Source: Oikopleura dioica (lineage: Eukaryota; Chordata; Appendicularia; Copelata; Oikopleuridae). Taken from it: DNA of 64,000 bases. The DNA lies in contig OU015566.1 of assembly GCA_907165135.1 (NCBI GenBank), positions 622,501 to 686,500 of the forward strand, read 5' to 3'. The translations under genes and the position numbers were made by a program. Positions 20,520 to 30,773 of the stretch are shown piece after piece. Each line of letters opens with the position of its first letter. Positions within the stretch are counted from its first letter, which is position 1. The notes below the pieces were generated by a model. That model saw only the letters and a program-made list of their open reading frames with translations. It did not search any database and was not told the origin of the DNA.

Positions 20520-21563
20520 TCGTTTGAATTATATTGATAACAAAAATCTGCCTCTCCTGTTCAAAAAAATACTAAACACTTGACACTTCAATCTTTAAAT
20601 AAAAAATTAACGAAATAAAAAATTGATAATATTTTAAGGTTTTTTACATTCTAAGTGAGAATTTTCGAATGTCATTTTTTCCCAGAAGTTTTCTCACTAG
20701 ACTGAAGTTTTGACGGTTTTCTTGATTTTTGAAATCGCCTGAGACAGGAATGATCTTTTTCTTGGCGAGAATTAAAAGTCTTAGGCTAAGCCGGAGTGAC
20801 ATTTTGAAGAAGCTGGGTGCTGTTCTGACTCAGAAAACTGTGTTGAATCTGACATATCTTTGTGATTCCAGGGACGAAACCCCCTTGGTTAGGCTTTAGG
20901 GGGTCCAGGGGGGCGCCACTTGGGCTAGGCTTAAGGGTAAGGGTTAGGGGTATCATACGAATTCTAGCCAAATTATAAAAGAATTTGTCCTATACCCATT
21001 TTAGTTGCATACTCCCTTGCGGCATATATATGGGGAAGAGATCATAAGTCATGATTTTCGAGATGCTCTAGGGTCACTTGGGTCCTCTAATCCTGGGGGT
21101 CCGGACCTGTTACGTTCAGTTTTTTACATAATCGTAAGATTCTTTTTTTTTCTTATAATCTCCAAAGATAGGATTCTTTATCGTTTTTATTTTATATTTC
21201 TGTCATTATTTCAGCCGGCTTTTCTTTTGATATTGCTGAATCATTTAACCATCATGGAAAGGGATAAGTTTTCATTTATCTGAGCTCTTTATCCCGCTCT
21301 ATTGAAATAATTCCCTTCAGACGGTCCCTTCTGAAAGAACATGAATCGAAGTATATGTAACTTATCGAAAAAATTGATCATTGATCCTCCTGACGATCAG
21401 TCAGAAAACAGATTCTTGGGATAAACATTCTGCTCAGAAGCCCACACTTGTACGACTTGTGACGGCGCTGTTGAACACGGACATAAAACCTGCTCGCGTC
21501 TCAGAAGAATCAACAAACGGAGAACGAAAAACAACGAAAACTAGCAACAAAGAAAAGCTCAAA
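20520..21563. repeat. Intergenic with degenerate telomere-like repeats (20870-20955)
   Basis: After the carbonic anhydrase poly(A) signal the interval is non-coding. At 20870-20955 there is a degenerate run of TTAGG-like words (GGTTAGGCTTTAGGGGG, GGCTTAAGGGTAAGGGTTAG) mixed with GGGGG tracts. The words share the TTAGGG repeat unit found at 30.9 and 31.1 kb. The rest, up to the small prepropeptide gene, has no gene that I can support. Confidence 0.5.
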
Positions 21564-21830
21564 ATGAATCTTCTATTACTATTCATCGCCATTTTCACCG
21601 ACAGTATTTTCGCCAGTCCAGTTTTGCGGCGAACAAGAAGGGATCTCATCAGCTGGAATCGATATCAAAACAACATCAACAAACACAACAGAGCCTTGTT
21701 CATCCAAGACGAGCCATTGTACAGAAAACACAGTCACAAACGCCATGCATTGGACAAAAACGAAATGAGCTATCTTCAAGACCTCTACGAACAAGCTCTT
21801 CAAATGGCATTCAGAGGACCGAAGAAATAA
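21564..21830 (+). CDS. Small secreted prepropeptide, candidate peptide hormone
   Basis: An 88-residue protein in a single exon. MNLLLLFIAIFTDSIFA is a textbook signal peptide, with likely cleavage after FASP or nearby. Immediately after come dibasic sites (LRRTRRDL), then a basic/aromatic peptide, a second dibasic site (HSHKRHALD), and a C-terminal peptide DKNEMSYLQDLYEQALQMAF ending RGPKK. This is the layout of a neuropeptide or growth-factor precursor processed by prohormone convertases. There are no cysteines in the mature part. AATAAA about 110 bp downstream supports a real transcript. I recognise no known peptide family. Confidence 0.65.
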   Translation: MNLLLLFIAIFTDSIFASPVLRRTRRDLISWNRYQNNINKHNRALFIQDEPLYRKHSHKRHALDKNEMSYLQDLYEQALQMAFRGPKK

Positions 21831-22016
21831 TGAAACTTTCATTTTCCTTCCTTTTTCTTTTACAAATAGGATATTTGATAGAAGGAGAAGGAATTTTTGC
21901 CTGCAAAAAAATGATTGTGTATGTTCATAAATAAAATTCTGCTGAAGTAAAGCATCAAAAATCGTCATAATCGAGCAGGGCTCATTTGAAATGAGTCATT
22001 TCTTTTCAAGCAGAAA

Positions 22017-23440
22017 TCAAGGAAGACTATTTGTCAGTGTGAAATTTTCGGATGCCCATCCTCCAACAGGACACGGGTCAGAATGAAAGCTCTGTAGCTC
22101 TCGAATCGCCAGGAAATGAACTGCTCCGGCTCCGACGGCGAAAATGTGAAAAATCTAAAAAGGTTTGACGGTCCCGCGATTTGAGAAAAACTTTACTTGA
22201 TGGCTATGGAAGAAAATATCGAATTTTCCGGGGAAGAATCGCTCTGGAACTTCAGTAGCGTAAATGAGGACTCCTGTGGTTCCAGAAGAGAAGAATATGC
22301 AGAGCAATGAAAAGGCTTCTTCATTAAAAGCAACATCGATTCCGTGCTGAAATTTTTTTTTTTAATTTTTTTTATTTTTTTGAAAATTTGTTGAAAATTT
22401 TTTGAGTATTTTCGAAAATCTTTTGGAATTTTTTTTTTGAAATTTTTTTAATTTATGAATTTTCGAGGAAGGAAAACGAGTCGAAAGTTTTTTTTCTTCT
22501 TTTTTTTAAATACCTTAAAATAAGCATGAAACGTCGGAAAAATTGTCAAAAGCCCAAGACTCATAAAAGCAACAGCCCGACACGGTCTGTACTCCGTCCT
22601 TCCAAAAGCCTTGAATCTGCTCATCGTCAAAATGCCAACAGAAACAACGCACAAAGTGATCATGTAAGCAGATTGCGTCGTTGAATCACAGCGAAAGGAG
22701 AAAAAGATGATCGGCAAAAATCCGAAAAGCGCGTAAAACAGGATTCCGGTGTAGTCGAGTTTTTCGGAGTGCTTGGCGATTTTCGGGGAATGGCATCGAA
22801 CTGTGTGGAAGTGGAAGGAAAAGGCGAAGCAGAGCGTGGCAGAGGCAACTGATAAGCATATCTGACGGCTCAAATAGCGATAAATTGAAAAAAAGGGTTG
22901 AAAAATTGGGGTAGCGTCAGGAACCGACAAAAAATTTCGACCAATTTTGCGTGGGCGGCTAATCGGCTGCTGATTGGCGTGTGAGCCGAACCTGGGCTTC
23001 TGATTGGTTAAAAACTTCTACGCAAAAATTGTTAAAATTTTTTGTCGGTTCAAGACACCTCCCCGAAAAATCGACTAAATAATCATATTTTTTGAGCCTT
23101 GCCAAAATATTCTCCAAAATACTAATACTAAGTGGGTTGAAAATTGCAACAAAAAATAAAACAATGAATCCAATAAAGCCTAGAAAATGCGACCAAATGT
23201 TGCCAGTTTCAGTATGCAATCGAAACCAAGAGCTGTAGCACAATTTGAATGATTCTAGCGGCGGTCGCATTGAGCCAAGAAGATAACGAGAACTAAAAAA
23301 CCATGTCAAAGTGTCTTCGCTGATAAGAACCTTATCATCCAATCAGGAACATCATCAATACCGACCAAAGCCCAATTTCGATCGAGGCCAAAATATTCCT
23401 GCGATTTGACATGTTCCGGGTCTTTCAAAAGCTCAGCCAT
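22017..23440 (-). CDS. PAQR family receptor, adiponectin-receptor-like
   Basis: A seven-helix membrane protein of the progestin and adipoQ receptor family, a group with intramembrane zinc-dependent hydrolase (ceramidase-like) folds. Start MAELLKDPEHVKSQEYF at 23440. After a 38-bp intron comes SMRPPLESFKLCYSSWFRLH, HTETGNIWSHFLGF, the diagnostic PAQR block. A later exon has FSFHFHTVRCHS and KLDYTGI, then VCVVSVGILTM-type helices; the last exons carry FFHSHQIFHIFAVGAGAVHF, whose HxxxH supplies zinc ligands, and the protein ends LTNSLP at 22017. Five or six exons. One intron is filled by MITE copy 2 (22912-23058). The order of motifs fits ADIPOR1/2 and PAQR3 better than the mPR branch, but I cannot be more exact. 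Confidence 0.88.
22912..23058 (-). repeat. 146-bp MITE (family M1), copy 2
   Basis: Inverted ends (GCGTCAGGAACCGACAAA / TTTGTCGGTTCAAGACAC) and inner AATTTTGCGTGG / TACGCAAAAATT pair, with two ATTGG boxes. Sits in a PAQR intron. Confidence 0.82.
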
Positions 23441-23715
23441 TTTCGATTCTCTCTCGTTTCCTAGATTTACTTCTCTGCATGAATTTCGAGATGGTTGCCA
23501 AAACGTAAAATCGGCACAGAATGTAAATAGCGCTCTGTTTGATTTTGTTAGTCAGTCCGCGCGCAATAATTAATTACAGTGATTCTTCTTTCCTGATGAA
23601 GTAGATAATTTTATTATTGATATTTTGCAAGTTTTTTTTTCTTTTATTTTATTCATTTCACAAAATATAAATTGAATTTTTATTAAGTTTCGAATATTTT
23701 CCTAACTCTTTGTCG

Positions 23716-25608
23716 TCATTCTATCTTCTCTTTAATGCAAATTGCATAAGCCCTGTTTCCGAATTCTCGACCAGCAAAAACATTTCCGTTGTAAAAATAT
23801 GCTCCTTTCAGGCAGAGTTGCAAATTTTGATTAATTTTTCTGAGCTGAGCTGAGCTGAGCTGGCCTTTTTCAGAGGTCATTGAGCGGAGCCAAGCTGAGC
23901 AGACCCTAATTAGAGCTGAGCTGAGCTGTTTTTTACTGTTGTTTTGGTAGTAAAATTGTATTCAAATCATTGAGCTGAGCTGAGCTGAGCAGAACAGACC
24001 ATGTTCGAAAATAATTGAGCTGAGCTGAGTTAAAATTGTCTCAGCTGAGCTGAGCTGAGCGACTGCTCAGCTCACTCAGCCAGCTCAGCTCACTCAGCCA
24101 GCTCAGCTCACTCAGCTCAGCAAATTTGCAACTCTGCTTTCAGGCGATTTGGATTATGCGGACACCACGGCAGTCCTATATTTTCGCTTATATTCTTTGT
24201 TGGGATCTCTCTTGTGCGATATCCAGTAAGAATCGTCACTCTTTTCGATGGTCTTTCTGCTGTTCGCTTCCAAGAATTCCCTTCCAGTAGGGAATTTGCA
24301 TTGTCATCATTCCAAAGATCGTGTTTTGCAAGAAATGATGCATTGATCTTGAAAAGAAATAATGAAATTTTTTCACCAAAGTAAGAATTTTTAACATACT
24401 TTCAGCAATTCACAATTGACAGTTTTGTTCACTTGGATTAAAACTTTGTCGCCGTCGAAAACTCGCTCTTTGCAGATGAATTCGAATCCAGTCTCATCCG
24501 TCACATCGTCAGTCACATGATTGTTGAGGCAATCCTCCGGCAAGCCAAGACCTTGTTTTCCAAGTGCACAGTCTCGGCAAATAAGCACATAGTCTTTTCT
24601 TCTCTTTGCTGTTTCAAGTTCGCTTTCGATTTTCCGGCGGATTTCGTCGTCAATGTCGGTGAACTCGTAATTGGCAGTGTATTCAGCGTAGATCCAGTAT
24701 TTTAATCTGGATATTGTAATAAACGCAGGAATCGGCGAGATTCGGCTGATCGGTTTTCGCAAAAGAGAACTGTTCTGCTTGAAACAAAAAGCTTTTGATT
24801 CGTCATATGCTAAATTTTCAAAAGTGAATAAAAGGCCATTTTTATTTAAAAAATAAAAATGTTTTTTTTAGTAATTTTTTCTCCCCCCCCCCCCTCCCGT
24901 CAGCTTTTTTCGAAAAATCTAATTTCGGAATTTTAAAATTTTAACCCCGGAAATGGATTCTTCAGGTGAAAAAACAATTTTGAGGCTGCATTTTTTGGGG
25001 GTCTATCTCGACTCCTTCGCCCCCAAAATCGCATTTGAAAATTGGACTTTTCGCCAAAAATTGACGAATTTGCCCTAATTTTGCCAAAAATATTGATTTT
25101 CTTGGTCAAAAATTCCTCTTATCATGTTTTTGGAGCAAATTTAACCTGAAGACGCATAAAGAACCAAAAATATTGTTTTTTTAAAAATTTCAATTTTTCG
25201 AAGGAAAATGCTGACGGGGGGTCCTTAAGTATCAGCTTCTTGTTTTTTTCACATACTGAGCCTCGTAGTTGTTAGGATTGCTGCTCTTTTATTTCCGTCG
25301 AAGAAAGCATCAACTTCCACGGATGAGCCGAGACTCAAGTAGAATTCATCAAACAAGTCTTTTTGATTCTCGGTTAAAGAAATCGGTTTGACAAAATTCG
25401 CGCTTTCCTCTTCATTGATAGGACTAGTCTCTTCTTCAGTCGCAATAAGAGGTTCTTTCGCTTCTTCTTGTTTTGAAGCAAACTGAAGAATGAAGAAAAC
25501 GGACAGTCCAATTAGAGCAGCGCTAAAAAATCTCTTGTTTTATGAAATTATGAATAACTACCAAAGTAGGAAAGCTAGAAAAACTAAAATAATAGTCTTC
25601 TTTTCCAT
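23716..25608 (-). CDS. Membrane or secreted protein gene, C-terminal exon split by a MITE
   Basis: Start MEKKTIILVFLAFLL at 25608; after a short intron the frame continues AALIGLSVFFILQFASKQEE, giving one long hydrophobic N-terminal segment (membrane anchor or signal). An acidic stalk follows, then EFYLSLGSSVEVDAFF. The next exon (about 24770-24400) is Cys-containing (VLICRDCALGKQGLG; NNHVTDD; NCELLK). The last exon reads LWNDDNANSLLEGNSW, TILTGYRTREIPTKN, LPWCPHNPNRLK, where a hAT-type MITE interrupts. Beyond the MITE the same frame resumes GAYFYNGNVFAGREFGNRAY and stops at 23716. With the MITE the protein would end 6 codons into it (AELQIC). I do not recognise the family. A big intron (24797-25250) holds another inverted-repeat element. 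Confidence 0.6.
23813..24136. mobile_element. hAT-type MITE, 324 bp, filled with GAGCT repeats
   Basis: Terminal inverted repeats of about 15 bp: CAGAGTTGCAAATTT at the left and its complement at the right. The flanks are an exact 8-bp duplication, CTTTCAGG (23805-23812 and 24137-24144). CAG-type ends and 8-bp duplications are the hAT signature. The interior is almost entirely runs of GAGCT/AGCTC in both orientations, so it can fold on itself. It splits an exon of the minus-strand gene. Confidence 0.85.
24884..25229. repeat. Inverted-repeat element in an intron, about 345 bp
   Basis: The left end CCCCCTCCCGTCAGCTTTTT and the right end GGAAAATGCTGACGGGGGGT are inverted copies, with further pairing TTCGAAAAA / TTTTTCGAA just inside. 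No target duplication could be fixed because the left end runs into a C tract. Confidence 0.55.
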
Positions 25609-25888
25609 TTTATTTATCAGTTTCGAAATTCGAATGTTAAGGCCGAGAACAAGACTTCCTTATCTGACAATTTCCACTCAAGCGGCAAAAACATATTCAA
25701 AAGCGCCTCGCTTATCCCCTCATTTTAGTTTGTCAATATAAAAGAGAAAGAGAAGCCATCTAAAATGGCTCTCAAAATACAGGAGAAAGAATCTGCCAAA
25801 AATTTGCCAAAAAGAGAATTTCAAGAAATTTATTGTTTGAAAGAAAAGATATCAGATGAACTTTATCAGGCGTTTCTTTTTTCAAGTT

Positions 25889-26693
25889 TCACTCAGAAGA
25901 AGTGTATCGGTCCTTGTTCCAGAACCACTTGCCCTTGATCTCGGCCTTCACAGTTTGGCAAAAATCAGTTTGGGCTTGTCGACCAGCCGCATCCGTAGCG
26001 AAGCAGGTTCGGCAGACAGAAGGTCGAATCGCGTCGTTTTTGTCGGTAATCAGTTTCGTGCACATTTTTCGGTTGTCTTTCTTGTCGTTTTCGCACGCTT
26101 GAAGAGCCTTTTTTGTGTTTTTTTTTACGAAAAAAATCGAATTCAAAGCTTATATTTTACCATAATAAGAAGCTTTTTTGGGGAGGAGTTTGGGACCGAC
26201 AAAAAATTCGACAAATTTGCGTGGGTATTTTCAACCAATCAGAAGCCCGGATTGGTTCACCGGCGAATCAGCGGACGAGAAGCCGCCCACGCAAAATTTA
26301 TCGAAATTTTTTTGTCGGTTCCGGGCGCCATCTCTTTTTTTTCTAGATAAAAAACACATTCCTTGCAGCCCATTTCGACGAATTCGACAACTCCGCCTCT
26401 TCGTCTTTCAATCAGCTGGCAGCTTTCTTCATTGGCGAGGCAGTCGACTACTGTTGCGTTTCCGACGCAGTCCTGTTAATAGATCTCACGATTAATAATA
26501 ATGGGGGGCTTACTTCATAGTTCTCAGCGATGCAAGTGGTGCAGGCAGAATCAACAGCATCAGGATCGACAACAGCTCTTTCCGTGACAACAGTCGGATC
26601 AGGCTGGACTTGAATCCCATAAACAGCTTGAATGTCATCTGGACTGCTCTGGGCGGCGGTGAATCCGAAAAAAACAAGAGCTGCTTTGATCAT
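25889..26693 (-). CDS. Cys-rich secreted protein, unrecognised
   Basis: Start MIKAALVFFGFTAAQSS at 26693, a clear signal peptide. The following exon carries DPDAVDSACTTCIAENYE; the next NATVVDCLANEESCQLIERR and GCKEC; the last exon CENDKKDNRKMCTKLI, PSVCRTCFATDAAGRQ and FCQTV, ending RYTSSE at 25889. Cysteines come in spaced pairs (C-X2-C, C-X6-C), suggesting small disulphide-bonded repeats. Introns are GT-AG; one holds MITE copy 3. No known family is evident. An extracellular protein of the larvacean epithelium or house is possible but is only a guess. Confidence 0.6.
26185..26330 (-). repeat. 146-bp MITE (family M1), copy 3
   Basis: Opposite orientation to copy 1. Inverted ends GGGACCGACAAAAAATTCGA / TTTTTTTGTCGGTTCCGGG, inner TTGCGTGGG / CCCACGCAA. 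Contains CCAATCAG. In an intron of the Cys-rich secreted protein gene. Confidence 0.82.
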
Positions 26694-27234
26694 TTTGTTT
26701 TTTCTTTGAATCGTTACTATTTGCGATGAAAAGTCTAGTCAGAGTCGGTATTTATGCTCTGGAGAAGACCGTGACTGAGAGTCTTAGGGTGGATTTCAAT
26801 GACCGCATGACGCAAGAAACTGTTGGCAGCGTTACTTGCTGCTCAACTTGCGGAAATGAGAAAGTTTGGCAGTTTTAGAAATGGTTCAAATAATGCAAAC
26901 TATACAAAACAGAATCTTTTCTACCGATGATTTTGATGATAGCCACGAGAAATAAGCGACACCAAGCGAGCAGATTTCCTTTTTTGTGCCTGGAGGACCC
27001 CCCTACTGGAAGAGTTCAAAGCTAAAAGAAGAATGATATTTTCCTGGAGATTTTTCCGTTTGCTGATTTCTCGGCACTTGAACAAAGTAAAGGCGCACAG
27101 TTTTATCATGTGAGCCTTCGGAGGACCCCGGAGGACTTCAACTGATGGAAGAATTTGAATAGAAATTAGTTATTTTTATTCTTTATTTTAAATCATTCGT
27201 AAAAATTCCGTATTCTAGAATCGATAGCGAAAAT
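26694..27234. other. Intergenic, nothing recognised
   Basis: Non-coding interval between the secreted-protein promoter and the 3' end of spermine synthase. A pair of GGAGGACCCC-like words (26994 and 27121) is present; no gene, RNA gene or clear element seen. Confidence 0.5.
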
Positions 27235-28737
27235 TCATTCAGTCTTCTTTCGCAGCGTGTAGAAAACCCATTTCTCATGATAGCTTGGAACAGAAACCGC
27301 TTCACTGGAGATTTCAACATTTAGCGAGTTGAGAATGGCACGATATTCTTCAATTCCATGCGTTGATCGGTAAGCGTGGCCTTGAGTGGTGTAGATTCCA
27401 TCTTCGGGGAGGAGGAGCATGCATTTGTTTAAAATAAGCTTCATGAAATCCCTTGGAATAACGTTTTTTAGCGCGAGATTTTTGATGTGTCTTACCATTG
27501 GTTGTCGTTTTCTTTTTCGTCAGAAGCATCAACTGGAATAGCAGTCAAGTCGGAAATGATAAAGTCAAACTTTTTTCCTTCTTCGCCATATCTCGTCAAT
27601 CGAGGGACACAGTCTTCCGCAAAGATTTCATACCCTTCTCCCTTGAACTCGTCTTAATTTGTGGTTAAAGATTTGAATTGAAAAAGAGGAGTTTACCCAT
27701 GGCATCTCCGCAAGTAGCTCTCATGTGTTTTGCGCAAGCTTTCATGACCATTTCATCAATGTCGATCATTTCAATGTACTAAGCAAATAAAACCCTCGGG
27801 TCAACAAAAAACCCACCTTTGGTTTGGTCGGCGAAAGATTGCGAAGATAGTTGATAATTCCACCATCTCCACCGCCAAGAATCAAGACATTCTTTCCCGT
27901 AAAATCGAATGTCTCACTCCCGCAAATTGCTTTTGTATAGGCAATGTCGCTATCTGCCAGATTCGGGTCATCATCGAGAAGGAGGTAGGAGCCGAAGTTG
28001 TTTGAGCGGTAGATTTTGATGTCTGAAATTTTCTTTCGCCCTGAATTTCAAACATGGGAAGAGGAACTTGCCTTGGAAAGGAGATTTGTCGTGAAAAAGG
28101 AGTTCCTGAAAGTCGTTTTCGACAACGGTTCCATCGCAATTTTGAATGTAAGGGTTCCACTCCAAGCCTCTCTTCAATGGCGGCGTCTGAAGATTTTTTG
28201 AGCATTTATCTCTAGAAAAATATATAGTTACGAAGACGGTAGAAGTGGCGTTCTTCTCCTCAAGTTCTTTTTTCAATAAATCTGCAAGTTGTTGAACACG
28301 AGCGGCTCCACTGATCGTTGCATAAAGCTTTCCAGGGGATGCTTGAGTAAAAAAGGTCCCGATCCGTGAAAAAAATACAAAAATACCTGGATACCACTGA
28401 ATCAACAAGCTAAGTCCATCGCTGCCCGTGTACAAAACTGTGCCCGCAATGTCCTTCACATTCCAAGTCTGGAGGGTCAGACCCAAATCGACAAAAGCAG
28501 CTGAATTGGACAAAAGTTCAATTGTCTCGCCGCACGGTTTTTCGCAGTTGAAATCGACGAGGATCGACTGAAATTGAAGCGGTTTTTCTTTTTTGTAAGA
28601 AACTTTTTATTTAATTACGAATTTTTCTTTAAATAATTTTTTTAATATTCTGAAATTTTTTTAATAAAATATTTAATAATAATTTTGTTAAAAATTTTAA
28701 TAATTTTTTTTGCTTGATTTCATAATTTGACTTGCAT
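27235..28737 (-). CDS. SMS: Spermine synthase
   Basis: Transfers an aminopropyl group from decarboxylated S-adenosylmethionine to spermidine, in the cytosol, completing the polyamine pathway. The N-terminal S-adenosylmethionine-decarboxylase-like half is visible (GETIELLSNSAAFVDLGL, GKLYATISGAARVQQL), as in animal SMS and unlike spermidine synthase. Then FHDKSPFQ, NIKIYRSNNFGSYLLLDD, NLADSDIAYTKAICG, VLILGGGDGGI (nucleotide-binding loop), EMIDIDEMVMKAC, CGDAMDEFKGEGYEIFAEDC, DLTAIPVDAS and the closing VSVPSYHEKWVFYTLRKK. Stop at 27235. Introns are short. The first exon is probably just MQ at 28737, joined across a 170-bp AT-rich intron to SILVDFNCEKPCG; that start is tentative. Confidence 0.93.
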
Positions 28738-29077
28738 TCTTCTTTTTTTCGAATTTTTTTCTATGAAATTTTTCTCTTATTTGACCAATCGATAACCTGC
28801 TCACGTGCAAACCGCTTTTTATTTACCTTGATCATTTTTCTGTTTTCTTTGTTTTTGCGTCTCTCCGACAAATTTTCCGTGAAATTCTTTCACTTGAAAT
28901 TTTGGACTCTTTCTTTTTCTGTTTGGAATTGACCCAAACGAAAATGAGTATTTAGCGAGAAGAGCCTTTTGTAGCTGTTAGAAAATGAATTATTGAGCAA
29001 ACGATGAGCCGGATATTTACTTTTTATTTTTTCTTGCCCTTTATATTGAGGCGAACAAATTTCAATTTAAAAAACGA
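28738..29077. other. Intergenic, AT-rich, no gene seen
   Basis: Between the spermine synthase start and the 3' end of the next minus-strand gene. T-rich, no inverted repeats noticed. Confidence 0.5.
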
Positions 29078-30561
29078 TCAGTTTTTGTAAATACAAAGGA
29101 TGCGCGCATTTCTGTTTCGAAAAATCTCCAGATTCTCTTTTTGAACCAGACGACAAGTACCCATAGACTCGAAGTCGCACAATTTGAGTCCTGATTCAGT
29201 CAAGTTTTCAGAGAGTTTCCAGCCAGAAACAATCCTCGCATAGCCTCCGTTTCCAATACTTTTGGACGCCCAAGTTTCTGAAAAGAGTGGTCTCCGTTTG
29301 CCAAAGTCCCCGTTTGCCCAAGTCGCCGTTTGCCCAGCTTGGGGAAACGGCGATGTGAAAAAAATTTATATTAATTGATCATTAAACATTATTTGGCTTC
29401 CTCGATGTCAATTCTGGCTTCTTCAACGCCAATCCTGGCTTCACCAACATCAATCATGTCTTCCCCAATATCATCGTCACTATATCAATCATGGCTTCTT
29501 CGTCGCCAATACTCGTTTCACCGACTTTAAACATGGCTTCTCCAATGTCCATCCCGGGTTCTACGACGTCAATCCCGATTTCTCAAACTTCAATCCCGAC
29601 TTCTCCAACGTCGATCCCGCTTCAAGAAGCCATGATCAACATTCGAGAAGCAATGATTGACAACGGAAAGCCGGGACTGACGTCTGAGAAGCTAGGATTG
29701 AAGTTAGTGACGCCCGGATCAGCATTGAAGAAGCCGGGATTGATGCTGGAGATGCCAGGATTGAAGTTTGAGCCACCAAGATTGACGTCTGAAAAGCTAG
29801 GATCGAAGTTAGTGAAGCCATGATTTACTTTGAAGAAGCCAATAAATTGAAATTATATGATCAATCAATTAAGATTAATTCACATCGCCGTTTCCCCAAG
29901 TCACCGTTTCCCCAAGTTGGGCAAACCAAGATCTTGGGCAAACGGCGACTTGGGCAAACGGAGATCACTCTTCTGAAAATCAATTTGATCAATTTTTATT
30001 TTGCCCTACCGCCTTTGAAGTTATTATCGAGAAGATGGTAGTCTTGAAAATGAGTGATATTTATCTTCTGTAAATCGCATAAAATTTCTTGACTCTGATA
30101 GAGAACTGCTCGTCCCAATTCGTCAGTCGTGTTTTTGCAAAGATATTCCTTCCGAAATCCTAAGAAGATTTTTAGTAAAAATATTTGTTAAACACTTCCA
30201 CTGTTAATTTTTTAGAGGGAACGAGACATGGAGAAAAGCCCGGTATGGAAGGTCTCCCAATCAACTCTAATGTTTGATGCTCCTGAACAAAGCTCGTCAT
30301 AAGATCATCCAGAATCGTTTTGCTGAAAACATATTTTTTTACGTTTTGTTGATTTGTCGAACCTTATTTTGTTTGAAGCTTCGATTGTCTTTTCAAAATA
30401 ATCACACTCTGATTCAATCCAAATCTGTCTACTACTAAGAAGATTTGAATTGGCAAGCTCGAACCAAGGCAAAAACGCTCCTTTTTCTTCGCAAAACTGC
30501 TTTGCTTCAGAGGGATTTAACATCTTTCTCAGTTCAAAACCGATCAAGAATAAAAATAACA
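29078..30561 (-). CDS. Secreted protein gene, possibly lectin-like, with a transposon in its last intron
   Basis: Minus-strand exons that connect in frame: LFLFLIGFELRKMLNPSEAK, then FCEEKGAFLPWFELANSN and QIWIESECDYFEK, reminiscent of the N-terminal half of a C-type-lectin-like fold (A..FC...GA.L). Next KTILDDLMTSFVQEHQ, FSPCLVPSKK, EYLCKNTTDELGRA, DYHLLDNNFKG, and finally ETWASKSIGNGGYARIVSG to a stop at 29078. No ATG could be fixed; the hydrophobic start suggests a signal peptide whose Met lies in the next 5' exon or at a missed codon. A frame at 30534-30773 (GEVFKGLIVNERIMVPYDEG) may be a further upstream exon. The last intron contains a 686-bp fold-back element. Confidence 0.45.
29285..29970. 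mobile_element. Fold-back DNA transposon, 686 bp, 9-bp target duplication
   Basis: Long inverted ends (about 75 bp) beginning GAGTGGTCTCCGTTTGCC and ending GGCAAACGGAGATCACTC, built from repeats of CCGTTTGCCCAAG. The flanks are an exact 9-bp duplication TTCTGAAAA (29276-29284 and 29971-29979), as made by Mutator-like elements. The interior (29400-29830) is an array of about 20-bp units (variants of TCAATCCTGGCTTCTTCAAC) that reverses orientation in the middle. No transposase. Confidence 0.8.
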
Positions 30562-30773
30562 ATAAGCCCTATTCCTTCGTCATATGGAACCATAATCCGC
30601 TCATTGACTATTAAGCCTTTGAAAACCTCGCCCGAGGAACTGACGACTGTGATGTTTGACACATCTTCCTCCATGATTGTACTTTGGATTGGTTTGGCCA
30701 TTTGATCCAAAAATTGGCCCTCAAACTTGCCAAGATCTCCAGCAGGAACTTGCCTCATTTGTTGGGAAAGCAC

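Noticed and set aside
23813-24136. CRISPR-like array
   Set aside because: Contiguous pentamers without spacers, in an animal genome, within transposon ends.
29491-29823. ORF of about 110 residues with repeating SxxTSIP units
   Set aside because: Translation of the palindromic minisatellite inside the fold-back element; open on both strands.
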